Source of the DNA: Mya arenaria
Lineage: Eukaryota; Mollusca; Bivalvia; Myida; Myidae
Length of the DNA: 64,000 nt
Assembly (NCBI RefSeq): GCF_026914265.1
Contig: NC_069133.1
Coordinates: 49,660,182-49,724,181 of the forward strand
Reading direction: 5' to 3'
A model generated the notes under the pieces. That model was not told where the DNA came from and did not search any database. It saw only the letters and a program-made list of their open reading frames with translations. The position numbers and the translations under genes were made by a program. Shown here piece by piece: positions 1 to 13,316 of the stretch (position 1 is the stretch's first letter; each line of letters opens with the position of its first letter).

Positions 1-795
1 TAGCATTAATTTTGTTTATTATGTTTGATTGAATAATAAATACCAAGACAACGCGATTCAGAAATTGGCAACACATACGAAAATGGTAACACAAATAATA
101 CCAAACTGAAAAATAAATATGCGTTAATGACACAAATCTATGAATTATTATTATTATCAATGTCGATAATAAATACATGAAACCAATCAGTGTTTATTAT
201 AATCCGCTAGTGTATTAGTGACATATTAAGAATTCACGATTGATTCTTTAACACCTGTTAATTGAGTTTAAGTACATGCCGAATATTTGCAAGAATTGAT
301 ATTTTTGAGTTTTCTTCTTATTTGACCTGTCAACACCTTGTATATTGTTGGACTATATGCGTAGCTTTTATATGCCAATTTTGCTGACATTATGCCAAAT
401 TCAAATAAGAAGCATATATTCAGATATTTACATTAAACTCTTACTTAAAAACATTTTCCTTGTTGACATTCTCAAAAGGAACAATTTAAAACGGTAAACT
501 GGACTTAATCCATCTGTGTGTTTTTTTTGGGAAAATTATATTTGTAATTAAAACATTTAAAAACAATAGATGTAAAAATCTTTTCTTCTAAAGTTACTGA
601 ATTATAATAAAAAAATGGATATAATTTTTATCAACCCTTGTTTACCGAAGTTTACAAGTTCTGGACCTTGGAACATATTCAGGGTTAACGATTGATTTTT
701 GAAAAACGAACAACAGTGAAATAAACAGTACACGTTGGCAAGGTTTGATTTAAACAATTGCCGAAGATTGTTTAACGTGACACGTAAAATACGTT
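1..795. other. 3' flank of the FReD gene, non-coding
   Basis: AT-rich, with no convincing ORF. About 300-790 resembles 12,060-12,560 downstream of the second FReD copy: both contain a GGA-TATATGCGTA stretch and an ATTTTGCTGACAT stretch in the same order. It also resembles gene-less sequence at about 8,100-8,300. This marks it as part of a duplicated unit that includes the gene. Confidence 0.6.
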
Positions 796-1668
796 TTAGT
801 TTCGTGGTGCGCGTCGAATTTTCATTTCAGTCATAGAAAGGGAACCATAATGGTCAGTCCAGGTGTACCAGTTCATCCCTTTGCCGAATACTGTATTTCC
901 ATAGTCACCGTTCATATTTGCATAATGGCAACTGTTATACCACCATCCTCCTAAAAATCTTTTTGCACAGTCGGTTACACTAGCATCGTTGTCTCGGTCA
1001 TTTGTTGAAAACTCTCTGTTATCGTGATACGCTAAACTATCCCCTGCGGTGCCATTGTATCCATCCACGTGAAGCGTGTAGTTTCGAGATTCTTTTTCTA
1101 CCGAAAACCTACTATACTGTGCATAGCGAGTTTCGCCGCCCCACTCCATGTCAATCCTCAACATACAGGGTTCGTCACTACATAAGGAGACAATTTTGTC
1201 ATTGCCGAGCCAAAAGTTGCCATCCAAGTCTCCAAAGCCATGTTTGTACTCATCCCATGTTTTATTGAAGTCTGAAGCAGACACCCGCCTTTGGAAAACA
1301 GTCCATCCTCCATTGTCGGTCTCCATGTCACATCGGACGTCGAATGCAGATGTTTCCGATCCCTCTAGATAGACGGTATATACGCCAGTTTCGATATTTC
1401 CCTGCTCCAATACGCCTTGACAATCACCTGGAAATGTCACGGGAGAAGAAGAAGGTGTAGGACCGGCCGTATACTTCGTCCTAGCGATGTACTCGTCCAG
1501 CACAGACCTCGTCGCATTTTCAACAATATCCTTCAAATTTTCACAGCAATATGTTTTTGTGTTTGTCACGACGACCTGCTCATTGCTGCTACATTGATCA
1601 ACGTTGATCAAAACCTTGCAAAAAGTGGAGCCCACAACCACGAGAAAAATGGAAATTCTTAGGAACAT
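796..1668 (-). CDS. secreted fibrinogen-related (FReD) protein, single exon, intact
   Basis: Encodes 290 residues from the ATG at 1666-1668. The open frame extends 27 nt further upstream, but only to a TTG, so this ATG is the first usable start. A hydrophobic signal peptide (MFLRISIFLVVVGSTFC) is followed by a Cys-containing linker, a short helical stretch, a Pro/Ser spacer and a C-terminal fibrinogen domain from about residue 82 to the end. Visible FReD hallmarks are [17 protein letters not shown], a calcium-site-like DRDND near residues 224-228, GGWWYNSCHYANMNG, and terminal MTEMKIRR. The family binds carbohydrate or acetyl groups and in bivalves is secreted and highly expanded, acting in recognition and immunity. 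That role is inferred here, and the ligand is unknown. An acceptor-like TTCAG just upstream of the ATG suggests a possible intron in the 5' UTR. Confidence 0.9.
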   Translation of the reverse strand: MFLRISIFLVVVGSTFCKVLINVDQCSSNEQVVVTNTKTYCCENLKDIVENATRSVLDEYIARTKYTAGPTPSSSPVTFPGDCQGVLEQGNIETGVYTVYLEGSETSAFDVRCDMETDNGGWTVFQRRVSASDFNKTWDEYKHGFGDLDGNFWLGNDKIVSLCSDEPCMLRIDMEWGGETRYAQYSRFSVEKESRNYTLHVDGYNGTAGDSLAYHDNREFSTNDRDNDASVTDCAKRFLGGWWYNSCHYANMNGDYGNTVFGKGMNWYTWTDHYGSLSMTEMKIRRAPRN

Positions 1669-2032
1669 GGTGCCTTGTCCGACGCTGAAGATCAACTGAA
1701 CTATTTTTCGTTTTAATCATATTATGTTGCAGATTTGTTTGTATTATTTTCCTCAATGATTGTTATCAGCACAAAGCTTTTTAACAAGCAAGACTGATAT
1801 CAATAGGTATGGTAAGGAGTGAATACACGAACGATGAGTTTCAGCTTAAATGGCAAACAATCAATAGGGAAATATAATGTATATATTGGATCGTCAACTA
1901 CTATTTTGTTGAATATAAAGAAGGCAAACGCAAACCACTAAAGAAATACGGTTTTCACCATTTTAGGAGCTAACACTGCAACAAAATAATAATGTCGGAA
2001 CTGTAAATGTTGCATCAATAACACCATAAGAC

Positions 2033-3060
2033 CTCTCAATCGGTAGCGCAACTTAAAAGAAATATAGTTGTAAGGTTTAGTACTTCCTTTCATGGTTCAT
2101 GTGATTTTTTTATTACAACTATTTAATCAAAAAGGCAAAATCAAAACACTAAAGAAATAAGGTTTTCACCATAACACCGTTCAATCGGTAAGCGCACCTG
2201 AAAAAATATATTTGTAAGGTAAGTACTTCCTTTAATGTTTCATGTGATTTTGTTTATAATAACTGTTTAATAAATATGTCTCGTTCTAACACAAACCATT
2301 ACCTTTGTAATACACATGCATATGTGTATTCTAATAGATCATGAAAGATGCGATCGGACCTAGCTGCCAGAATCCAAACTATGAGAACGGAGCCAGACAT
2401 GAACGAAACAAGAAACCGAACATCGTAATACACACAGATATATACATTACTAATCAAAACACTAAAGAAATAAGGTTTTCACCATAAGACCTCTCAATCG
2501 GTAGCGCAACTTAAAAGAAATATAGTTGTAAGGTTTAGTACTTCCTTTCATGGTTCATGTGATTTTTTTTATTACAACTATTTAATCAAAAAGGCAAAAT
2601 CAAAACACTAAAGAAATAAGGTTTTCACCAAAAGACCTCTCAATCGGTAGCGCAACTTAAAAGAAATATAGTTGTAAGGTTTAGTACTTCCTTTCATGGT
2701 TCATGTGATTTTTTTTATTACAACTATTTAATCAAAAAGGCAAAATCAAAACACTAAAGAAATAAGGTTTTCACCATAACACCGTTCAATCGGTAAGCGC
2801 ACCTGAAAAAATATATTTGTAAGGTAAGTACTTCCTTTAATGTTTCATGTGATTTTGTTTATAATAACTGTTTAATAAATATGTCTCGTTCTAACACAAA
2901 CCATTACCTTTGTAATACATATGCATATGTGTATTCTAATAGATCATGAAAGATACGATCGGACCTAGCTGCCAGAATCCAAACTATGAGAACGGAGCCA
3001 GACATGAACGAAACAAGAAACCGAACATCGTGATACACACAGATATATACATTACTAATA
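2033..3060. repeat. local tandem duplication, period about 603 bp
   Basis: The block 2158-2455 recurs almost unchanged at 2761-3056, including the GATCGGACCTAGCTGCCAGA motif. A shorter block beginning CGCAACTTAAAAGAAATATA appears three times, at about 2047, 2501 and 2651. It is non-coding, and the near-identity indicates recent duplication. It lies upstream of the intact FReD gene, which is transcribed away from it. Confidence 0.85.
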
Positions 3061-3753
3061 TGAACTAAGGCGCTGTAGTCTAAGTTTTATAATTGCATCA
3101 AGTAAAGCATACAATCAGTGAAAGGAAAACGTTTGTAATACATACACAAACATGGACGATTATATTGTTTACATTTACATGATATCTTTTTCAAATGTTA
3201 AACTTTATTTTTTTTATTTTTAAAGGTGTTTTAATAAGTTCAACAATCGCAACATGTGTACATGTATTGTCTTTATCAATCACTTTATATAAACATTATA
3301 ACACAAATTAATTTACGTTTATTTTCATAAACAAATGCAGTTAACGTGTTGTGTCATCTCCTAACTTTACAATCAAATCGATGTCAAAGACTCGTCAGTT
3401 GTAACTAAAAGTGTAGAAACAATCCACATGAATTAGCCAGAGATGTACCTTAAATTAAACAATTTGGCAAGGTTGTTTACGTACTTCAAAGAATGTTCTT
3501 GTAATGAAAGGAAAATTGTTTAGAAATAACCACAATTAGTGAATAATATTCCTAACGAATAAAACAACATTTCTGTCTTAAAAACATGAATATTTCGTCT
3601 AACAAATTCATCAGTTTTAGATATAATGAACAGTGACGAAAACTACAGGAACAAACCCGGTTACCAGAATTTGTTCAATGTTACAAAGTTAGTCCTATCA
3701 TAAACCAAACAAGACAACAACACAGACAGACAAAACACATGAACAACAATATA

Positions 3754-4494
3754 CAGTCGAAACTCGATGGCTCGATATTCTAGGGACCGGCCAAAGTACT
3801 TCGAGCCTCGAGAATATCGAGCCAATCGGGATTGCTAACAGAATGTTATATTTTCATTTGTTACATAAAGTCTTGTTTACCTCGTATGTTATTGGCTAAG
3901 CTATCTCCGCAAGAGAAGGAAGAGTATTTATTTGGCATAGTTACGCACCCTAAATTTCGTAATATGACTTATTCGATTATTAGAAAATATCATTTTATTT
4001 TTTTATTTATAATAAAAATACATTTATGCGAAAACAAGCAATTGTAAACAGCGGGTAACACAAACATAGCTTTAAAGTTATATCAAATGCATAGTAATTT
4101 AGGGATGGATAACAATTAGAGACATTACTTAAAGTGATGGCATGTTTATTCAAACTGTTAAACCATTCAAATTCGATAATAATTATAATATCAGTCAAGC
4201 AATTTTAATCAATTACCTTGTGCTAAATGAAGCCAATCAAATAAATCAAGGAGTGAGATTCTAAATTGAACCCGCGAAAATGACATCGACACAAGCAACC
4301 AAATCAAAGTGTGAAATTCTTGTTTGGGACCGTGAAAACGACTTCGAGCGTGGAGAAATATCGACCCTCAAGATATCAAGCCATCCGATCGAAATTTATA
4401 TGAACAAAGAGTAAATAAAAATCGGTCCTTTTAATTTGGTTCGAGCCAACGAGAATATCGAGCCATGAGATATCGAGCCAACGAGTTTCGACTG
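3754..4494. mobile_element. non-autonomous TA-flanked TIR element, Tc1/mariner-pogo type (741 bp)
   Basis: It begins CAGTCGAAACTCGATGGCTC and ends with the inverted match GAGCCAACGAGTTTCGACTG. Both ends are flanked by TA (3752-3753 and 4495-4496). Sub-terminal TATCGAGCCA repeats occur inside both ends. No transposase was recognised. A 71-codon internal ORF starting at 3832 has no recognisable motif. The family assignment rests only on the TA duplication and TIR form. Shorter relatives lie at 5,693 and 38,208. Confidence 0.8.
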
Positions 4495-4496
4495 TA

Positions 4497-5692
4497 TATA
4501 CTAATAAATGGCGTTGTTGTTAACGCCTTGGAACGCTCAGCAAAACATATTAGCTGAACCGCACACTTTTCCCAATAGTTAACAACAACTGCAAAAGTGT
4601 AAGCCTTGTCGGAGCCAAAGTTCCAATCTTTGTTATACAGTCATCGTCCAACAAAAACAAAAAATTTGTAAGCCACCTTCAGATTCTGATAGAATAACGA
4701 TAGCCGTGCAATCACTATAAAATAAGAGAAACAATTTCAACATAAAAACTCCAATACCCATTTAAGTGGTGCCATAGCATTTAAATACATACAATACAAA
4801 AAAGAAAGACAAAGATCCACCAAGTATTCATAGAAAGTGATCAATGCAATAAGTTGTGAAAATACTAAATGAAATAAACACCACCAACACTTAACATTAC
4901 GTACATTATGCGAAATGTCATTGATGAAAAAGGTGGCAGATTCAAAAGCTTGTTGACTTTTGATTCAAATCTTCTATTCAAATGCCAATTATTGTCATAT
5001 AGTTAATCTTACACATAAACCTAGACTTGTTACGTTATACATGTTTGTACAATGATCTTGTCGCTTTAATAGATAATTTGCATATAACATTGCAGCTTAG
5101 TACATTACGATGCTAAAGACAGTTTCATAATCCCAAAACAATGACAGACAACCCATTAATCATGACACAATATATTGAAAATTCACAAACAGTTAACTTA
5201 AATATTCACTTCATATTTTGCTACAAATACGTCTTAATTATTTACATTTTTCAAATATTTATATTTTACTTATTCAAGTCATTGCGGAGATGGAGATAGG
5301 GCACAAAATTATGTGAAAAATAAAAAATATTGTTTACTCTTTCTATCTGACCAGGATTAAAATACATGTACGTTATAACTACGGCAATCTTAACTTAATT
5401 TATGAATCCCTCATGCTAGAGTTCACTTATCTAACTGACCAGTTACGCCAACGTCGTATATCTGAAAACTTTAGAAAAATTCTGCATAACGTCTTTACGC
5501 TCATATTCAGGATTTTACACTGTATGTGTCTTTTCATCTTTCGGATACAAATCAACCGTTGAATGATATTTTATTTATTGAAAAAAAAAACACCTGAGAT
5601 GAATTTAAAACACAAACCAATTATAGTCCTTCTTTAATTTACTTCATTGACACCTCACCATATAGCATGAAGACAGACAACAATTAGACGTA
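4497..5692. other. intergenic, no gene seen
   Basis: AT-rich sequence with frequent stops in all frames. No RNA gene, repeat array or recognisable coding exon was found. Confidence 0.4.
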
Positions 5693-5867
5693 CAGTCAAA
5701 CCACGTTGGCTCGAACTCGCTTGGCTTGACCTCTTCATTGACTCAAGCTGGATGTAAAGGACCGATTTCAATTTACTAAAGGTAAGCATTCCCGCTTGGC
5801 TCGAATATTTGGGAGCTTGACGCATATTTGCCGGTCCCTTGGAGTTCGAGCAAACGGAGTTTGGCTG
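5693..5867. mobile_element. short TA-flanked TIR element (MITE, 175 bp)
   Basis: Starts CAGTCAAACCACGTTGGCTC and ends with an inverted match finishing GGAGTTTGGCTG, with TA on both sides (5691-5692 and 5868-5869). The same CTCGAACTCGCTTGGCT core is shared with the copy at 38,208-38,370, so the two are members of one MITE family related to the element at 3,754. Confidence 0.75.
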
Positions 5868-5973
5868 TATTTCAAAATCAATTCGTGACTTAATAATTGT
5901 GCTCGATACTGCAATTTAAGTCATCAAAATACACATTATTTGATAATATGTATACGCTGATAGTTTTTGAGCC

Positions 5974-8400
5974 GTGTAGGAAGAGTTTCAGTTTACATCA
6001 GATTGAACAAACGCAATAAACAGGAATATAATGTCAAGTTGTGTATGGACACGCAATGTTTTGGTAATGCTCAAGTTCTTTCGCTATACAATAGGAGAAC
6101 AAATACACTGCATATTGCAAAAACAAAAATAACAGAAACCAATTGTATAACAGTGAGTTAAGTTGTCCGCTCGTTAGTGTGCACATTAATGTGACTGAAC
6201 TGTTCATAGAAAATACTTAAAAATTAAACAAATTCTGAACACTATGCCTAGCGTTTACCGAACCAATGATTTTACCAGTTCTATAAAAATTGCTGCAGGT
6301 TATTGAATAATATTGCCCATCCACCTTCAAGTCCTGAGAGTCACGTTGCTCAGGGTAGGGACTGCAAAAGGTGAAATGATCGAATTTTGAAAATGAAACG
6401 GGGCATAAACAAAGTGGTATGGCTCGTTGTTTCGATACAAATATTGATAAACATCATGCCTATAACGAGTGTACCCACGTTTGGTAAATATTGAGAGGGA
6501 GATGATACAGTTAAGGAGAAGACGAGATCCTTTTGTCTGGCCTTGCGCAAATATATATATCATTGCAATGATCTTCAACACAACATGATTGCAGTTTTAA
6601 ATTAATTCAACTTACGATAGAACATGCATAGTTTTTATTTGACCGAAACAATGATCGAATAGGATTGGCAACTTCTGTTTTTATGCCAATTTGCCATTGG
6701 TGTCCCATTTGTATTTGGTTTCCCGGATAGACGTACAAAACTAAAAAAAAACAGGTCGTCACATTTCATTGTGCAAGTTAACAAACAAGTATCGATGAAT
6801 ACTAAGCACAAGGTGATTATTAACCTACTTGAAATCAATGTTTTTGACAACAAAACAAATCAGAAACGCAATGGTGCATGATTGCCGAACTTATCGTGAT
6901 TGATAAATCATTGGATATAGTATTATTCAAATAAGTATTATAGTGACAAAGTGAACACTGTAATAATGTCTGCTGCATGGTATATATTGATTATGCATGA
7001 CGTACAGTCAAACGCAAATACTTGGAGGAAGACTTTCGGTTTAAGCAAAATAATGAAACAGGAATATAATGCGAAATCGAATAGACACGCTTTGTTTTAT
7101 TAACTTCCTTTTTGTAATAACATATGTACAACCTTTGATGACACAGCAACTTTTCATTATATGAGTTCCTGCTACAGATGGTTTAAAATATTACGTAGTG
7201 AACATTTGTTACATGTATATGTATTTGAATTCAGCATAAACATTATCTACAGGCTAAGGAACAGGGTTGCAAGCATTTTGCAACTTCAAATATCATGCAA
7301 TAAAAAATCCTTATTGATTTAATGAAATATATCAAAACAAATACCAATCAGAAATTGAAAATCATATTTATTAAGGCATAAGGAAATGTCAAACATAACA
7401 TAAATTTCTGTATATGTGGCAAAACAATTTGGAAAGGCGATCCTTCGAAAGTATTAACTACACACAAAGTTTGAACATAGCAGTTTCAGTCGACGTCCCC
7501 TACCAACGCCAGTTTTCTAAGAATTCATTTCATTTGAGCTGATATATGTTTATTCTTACAATATTTCAAAGATGTTAATTACAATGTAAGATTCGTAAAC
7601 AAATATAGTGTTATACTAGTTTAAATACATTTCTGTACATGCCATATATGTATGAATAAGCTGCAATATTTGAATGTATGATAAGGTTCAACCACATAGA
7701 GGATTATTGTTTGTTACAGTACAGGATAAACAATACTATTCACTGAGTGAGCACCTAAAGTTACATTTTACGAGTTAAATATGTTCATTGTGTGTTCACG
7801 ACGTAACAATTTTTGCAATCTGACACTGAAACAAATTATGTTCCTTTTTGTCATGCTTACAATCAATAAAAAACAATACTAAATCAAACTTTAAGTGGAA
7901 AATCGTAGCAAAATTAGGTAAATAATATCTTAATCGGAAATGACGTCTTTGATTATTCTTCCCGTTTTCGATCATTCAGAGTTTTATTTTCATCGTTAAT
8001 TTATCAATGTCATATTAGGAATCCATTACTGTTTGTTCAAAACACCTGTTAAAGGATTTGAACACTTGTTGAATACTAGGAATACATCTGTTTATCTTCT
8101 TATCCAATCTTCCAGAGCCTTCCATTTGTTCAGGTTTATACTACTTAACAAAAGTGAAATACTGTTGGATTATATGGGTAACTTTAAATATGAAGATGAT
8201 TGCAAGATGACATATGAGATATAGACGAAAACGTGCAGATACAAACAAATATTTCACTTATATTTTGCTCGTAAACATTGCTTTTTTTATCATTCTAAAA
8301 AGAGGTAATTTAAAAAGTTGAAATAGATGCTATGTATTAGTGTTATATTTGGAAATATTAGTTATCAGTACATTGGAAAAAGTACAAATCAACACTGCCC
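5974..8400. other. gene-less vestiges of the duplicated FReD unit
   Basis: Two segments (about 5,974-6,035 and 7,023-7,080) keep a GGAAGA-TTTC-G-TTTA box followed by CAGGAATATAATG, which otherwise sits upstream of the FReD copies (1,821-1,884 and 13,488-13,545). About 8,030-8,320 resembles the 3' flanks at 300-620 and 12,060-12,360. No fibrinogen-domain coding remains between them. These look like units that have lost the gene. No other gene is visible. Confidence 0.5.
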
Positions 8401-11150
8401 TTTCTGATATTAGTGAAAAAACATAACAACATCCATAAACAATGTGTTAACTCTTGCATGCAAATGGATATTTTGGACAAGCGAATATATGTGTTGTTCA
8501 TGATTGTTACCTAAGGCAACCGTGTGTCATCACTTCAAAGGCCTTACGGCAGCAGCAGGTTTTCTGTCTCGACATATTTAAAGTACGGCATACGCTATTC
8601 CACAAGGTGTGACTGTTACAGTCTGTGACTATGGGATTGATGCGGCGGGCCTATAATTGCTATTAGTCGTAGATAGTTTAGACCCCACAAATATTGCGGC
8701 CCTTATTGTTTTCCATAGCACACATTGATTTTGAAATTCATTGCTAAAACCGTATTTACTGCCTTGACACCTTTCAGGTACTTGGACCGTAGTTAACACA
8801 CGTCTTATAATTTAATTAAGGTAAGAAATATAATGAAAACCATATGTTGTTGACCTTTAACGAAACTTAAACTGGACTGTACATTGAATGATATCCGATA
8901 TCACGCTCTAGTCCGTTTCCTGGCTTGAAACCAGTACTGGTCTCCATTTTGAGAAACAGTGTTGGATACCTTGGTTGGATGTGGAACCTACAGTGTCTTG
9001 AGTGCGTGAGGGACACATATACTACTTAATCTCTTTCACTCTGAACAAGTTGCATTTGTGTAAAAAGTAAGAATATAAATTGCTCAATTGACATGCTCCC
9101 ATTTGGTGTAACTTAATAATTCATGATTTCAAAAAGGATATAAGTTATAATATTTATATAAATTGTATGGCTGATATCTTGCGATTGATGAAAATTGTAC
9201 TTAACAGTTTCATCTCCCTAACAATATTTTAAACCTTTGCAAGATTTATTTATCAAGATATGTTGTTAAACTATTTTTATTACATCAAAAAGTATATTTT
9301 CACACACGTTGACCTTTATTTAAGTTTCTGAATATGAAACTCTTAGCTCTTGATATCATACTTTCAGGGGAAATACTTTTTTGGAGATCGGCAGTCATTT
9401 AAACACTTACATTTTGAATCAGTGTCAATGACTGGCATTCAGGACATTATGTTTGAATCTTTACGCTTATGGTTAATAATTGGCTGATTATCAGTTGTCT
9501 GACCGTCATTCATTACAGGGCATAGAGCTTTAAACAATAGGCCCGTATGTTGTTTTAAAAAAGGTGTACATTTGGGGTAGTATACGCAAGGACAAAAGCA
9601 TGCATAATTTTCATCTTAATTGGTCTCCTGAAGTTTAATGGAAGATTGTCGCTGTTTTGTGTCTAATAGCTTAACTGCAGTTTATCGGCTATATTTTATC
9701 GTCATCGATGTGGTGCAAAATCAACATACTTGCGGGTTTGATCGAACAGTGACGACAGTTCTTTCTATATTTTTTAACGGAAACGACATAAGTAATGAAT
9801 AACAATTGCTACTAGATTAATCATTGCCAGATTCTAGTTAAGTTTTATGATCGATGAAAAGCAAAAACGATTACATGAAACACCAAATACAAACACTTTT
9901 GTGATCCGTTCAAACAAAATAATCGCGTTTCCTTGCTTATCCAAAAGTTTTTTTTATTGCATAATTGTTATACCATGTGTATCTCATATTTTTCGTTTAA
10001 CGGATCGCCCATATCCTAGACTGGTTTCAACTCATTATTCGTCGTGTTGTTCACAATTAAAATGTTTGGATTAAACTTAAAGTATCAGAAATTGCATGAT
10101 CCAATTGAACTCAATTATCTATTTCAACCCTCAAGTCAAAGGCTTAACGTAAGTCCTAGGGAAAGATGTAATGCCCAAAAGCTCTCCCTAAACTGTATTA
10201 ACCTGCATACGCCTATGTTTATACATATACGTAATATGAGTTTAACCGGTATTTACGTAGTCTGTTTAACAAAAACAACCCATCGAATCGAGGAAGGCGT
10301 CGATTTGTTTTGTTTTGTCCAGGGCTTTCAAATGTTTCAATAATTTACATTGGTTAAATGTTCATTAATATCGGCTAGATATCAGTCAGATAGGGAGCAA
10401 GCTTGTCACTTTCAGGAAAGATCGAAGTGTGAATAAACAGCATGCACATATAGTTTCTGTAAAAACTTCAAACGTTGACCAATTTCATATAAAATGAAAA
10501 ACAATAAATATTAGGGAGAGTAACGATGGCAAGTTATGAAGGCAAGGCTCGTTTCAAAACTACTTTGAGAAATAATGCCCTTACAAATTATGCCTAGTTC
10601 ATTATAAATTAGCACAGCAATGGCAAACTAAGAAAACAATCTATTCTTGCGCAATTTACTTAAAACTACATTATACAATTTCCTATAGGATTATTCGAGC
10701 CGAACGCCAAGACAAGACATTAAATTCATCCTTGGGATTATACACTTACAAACAGTTTCCAATTATGGTATGGTAGGCTTTTTTATTGATATGTACGATA
10801 GCGGACGATGGATTGTTGGTAAAATTGCGATATTAAAGGGCCAAAACTCAGACATGTGATACAGAATATATTAGACTTGTTTGGCAACTGTATGTGAGTT
10901 TGTTTATAAATGTGTTTTTCATCTTCTGGTAAAGATATTATACAAAATGTTGCTAGAACATGTAATCGTGTCTTAATCTTTGTGTTAAAACATTCAACAT
11001 CATCACAATAAGCTCTCAGAACAAAGTTTGATCTATCAATACATTATTCGTTGCATATTTTTTGAAACTCGATTAATGGTTCTGAGAACTTTCGTTATTT
11101 AAAAATGATTCAGGTTTTTACTGTTTCAAAATACGTTTAACTACAGGATG
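8401..11150. other. intergenic, no gene seen
   Basis: AT-rich. Short ORFs at 9,847-10,343 show no family motif, no codon structure and no splice-site context that would support them. No arrays or TIR elements were noted. Confidence 0.4.
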
Positions 11151-12555
11151 CGTAACAGGGTTGCAAGGTTGAAAGGTCACATCTTTCCTATTTCACAGAT
11201 GTAAAGGTTTTGAAATATTTACAACCTTGCTGCAGTTTATCATGATTGATTGAATAAAATAACAATACAAGGCAAATCAGAAATTGAAACACATATTGTA
11301 TGTAGGTATACATATGTCTTATGTAGCATGTATTTCTATATAAATGACGATGTGTTTTGGAAAGGTGATCCGGTGATCCGTTAAAAGTACAAACTACATC
11401 AAAAAAAATCGGACATAGCAGTTTCAACGCCCCCTGGCGCCGCACTAAGCGGTTATTTTTCCCAAGAGTCCAGCTGACATATCCCCGACGGACCAGACAA
11501 TAACCAACCCTATGTTAAAATATATTTATTAAAAGCGTGAACATATTAAGTACATTCATTTAAACTGACATAAGCTTAATAATACAAGTTTTCAAACATG
11601 TGTTTTACATTCACAATTATAATGTTGTTGGTGTTATAGGAGCTTTACATTTATGCACAAGATATGTCTGCAAATAAAAATGCACTACTTCTTTAAAAGA
11701 ATGATAAGGTCCTCACACATGGAGGATATATTTTGCACTTTTGCACTGTACAACTTTATTTTTCCCTTTTTCCCCCTTTTTTGCTAAATGGTTCAGATAG
11801 TAAGCACCTACACACATAGTACCACTATGAATAATTGAAATTATGATAAACAAAAATCAAATAACACGCAATTGTATTTGTAAAAGTAATATCTTTAAAT
11901 CATTGTTACCAATCAGAGTTTATTATTGTCCGCTAGTCTATTTTTGACATATTAAGATTTTACAATTCGAATGATTAACACCAATTAATGGATATTAAGT
12001 ATATCTTGAATACTCGATATATTTGATACATTTAGCTTCCTATTCGATCTTCAAGCGCCTTGTCATTGTTGACGATCAAACTACCTGAAAAATTAAAAAA
12101 AAAAATGTTGGATTATATGCGTAACTGTAATATGAAAATTTTGCTGACATGTTGACGTATTCAAATCAGAAACAAATGTACAGATATATATTAGACGTTC
12201 ACTTGAAAACATTTCCTTTGTTGTCATTCTAAGAGGAAACATTTTAACATGATAAACTGGAATTGATCTTTTTGGTGATTTTTTTTGTAAATTAAAGTGT
12301 AATAAAAACGTTGAAAAAAATCGTCATTAAAACTGTTCTTTTAAAGTAACTGAATTATCATACCACTGTTGTGTATCATTTTTTTATTAACCCTTGTATG
12401 CCGAAGCAGTTGTTTGAGAAGTTATGGAAAATATCCAGTGGCAATGACTGTACATTTAATAACAATTTTGAAAATAACAGTAAAAATAACAGAACATTTA
12501 GACAATGTTTTATTTAAACAATTGCCGATTATTTACGCGACACGTTAAATACCTT

Positions 12556-13316
12556 TTAGTTATGTGGTGCCCGTCGAATTTTCATTTCAGTCATTGAAAG
12601 ATAATGTATGCTTTCAGGCCAGGTGATCCACTTAATTCCTTTGGTAGTTACGTTACTTCCGTACAACCCGTTAAGATTTGACTTATAGTATCCTTTATAC
12701 CACCATGCTCCCGAAGATATCTCTGCACAGTTTCTCTCACTAGCATCGTTGTCTCGGTCGTTTGTTGAAAACTCATAGTTATCGTGAAACGCCAGACTAT
12801 CCCTTGCAGTACCACTGAATCCATCACGTGAAGCCTGTAGTTTTGTGATTCATCTTCTACCGAAAAACTGCTGTACTGTGCATAGCGAGTATCGTCGCCC
12901 AACTCCATGTCAATCCTCAACTCAAATTGCTCGTCGTTACATAAGGAGACAATTTTGTCATTGCCGAGCCAAAAATTGCCATCTAAGTCTCCAAAGCCAT
13001 GTTTGTACTCATCCCATGTTTTATAGAAGTCTGAAGCAGACACCCGCCTGCTCCCTGCTCCAATACGCCTTGACCTGGAAATGTCACGGGAGAAGAAGAA
13101 GGTGTAGGACTGGCCGTATACTGCGTCCTGGCGATGTACTCGTCCAGCACAGACCTCGTCCCATTTTCAACAATATCCTTCAAATTTTCACAGCAACATG
13201 TTTTTTGTGTTTGTCACGACGACCTGTTCATTTCTGCCTCATTGATCAACGTTGATCACAACCTGGCAAAAAGCGGAGCTCAAAACCAAGAGATAAAATA
13301 CAATCTGTAAGAACAT
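12556..13316 (-). pseudogene. FReD pseudogene, copy 2
   Basis: Clear paralog of the intact gene at 796-1668, with the signal-peptide region near 13,316 and the end of the domain near 12,560. Retained pieces include the KDIVEN-G-TRSVLDEYIAR segment, [30 protein letters not shown] and, in a shifted frame, the C-terminal MTEMKIRRAP. At least three lesions are visible by comparison. One extra T lies in the T-run near 13,201-13,206. About 120 bp is missing near 13,050, which removes the GGWTVFQRR core and breaks the frame. One base is missing near 12,823. Flanks on both sides match the intact copy, so it arose by tandem duplication rather than retroposition. Confidence 0.88.

Noticed and set aside
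9847-10343. Two overlapping ORFs of 75 and 99 codons
   Set aside because: No motif, no splice context and composition equal to background.
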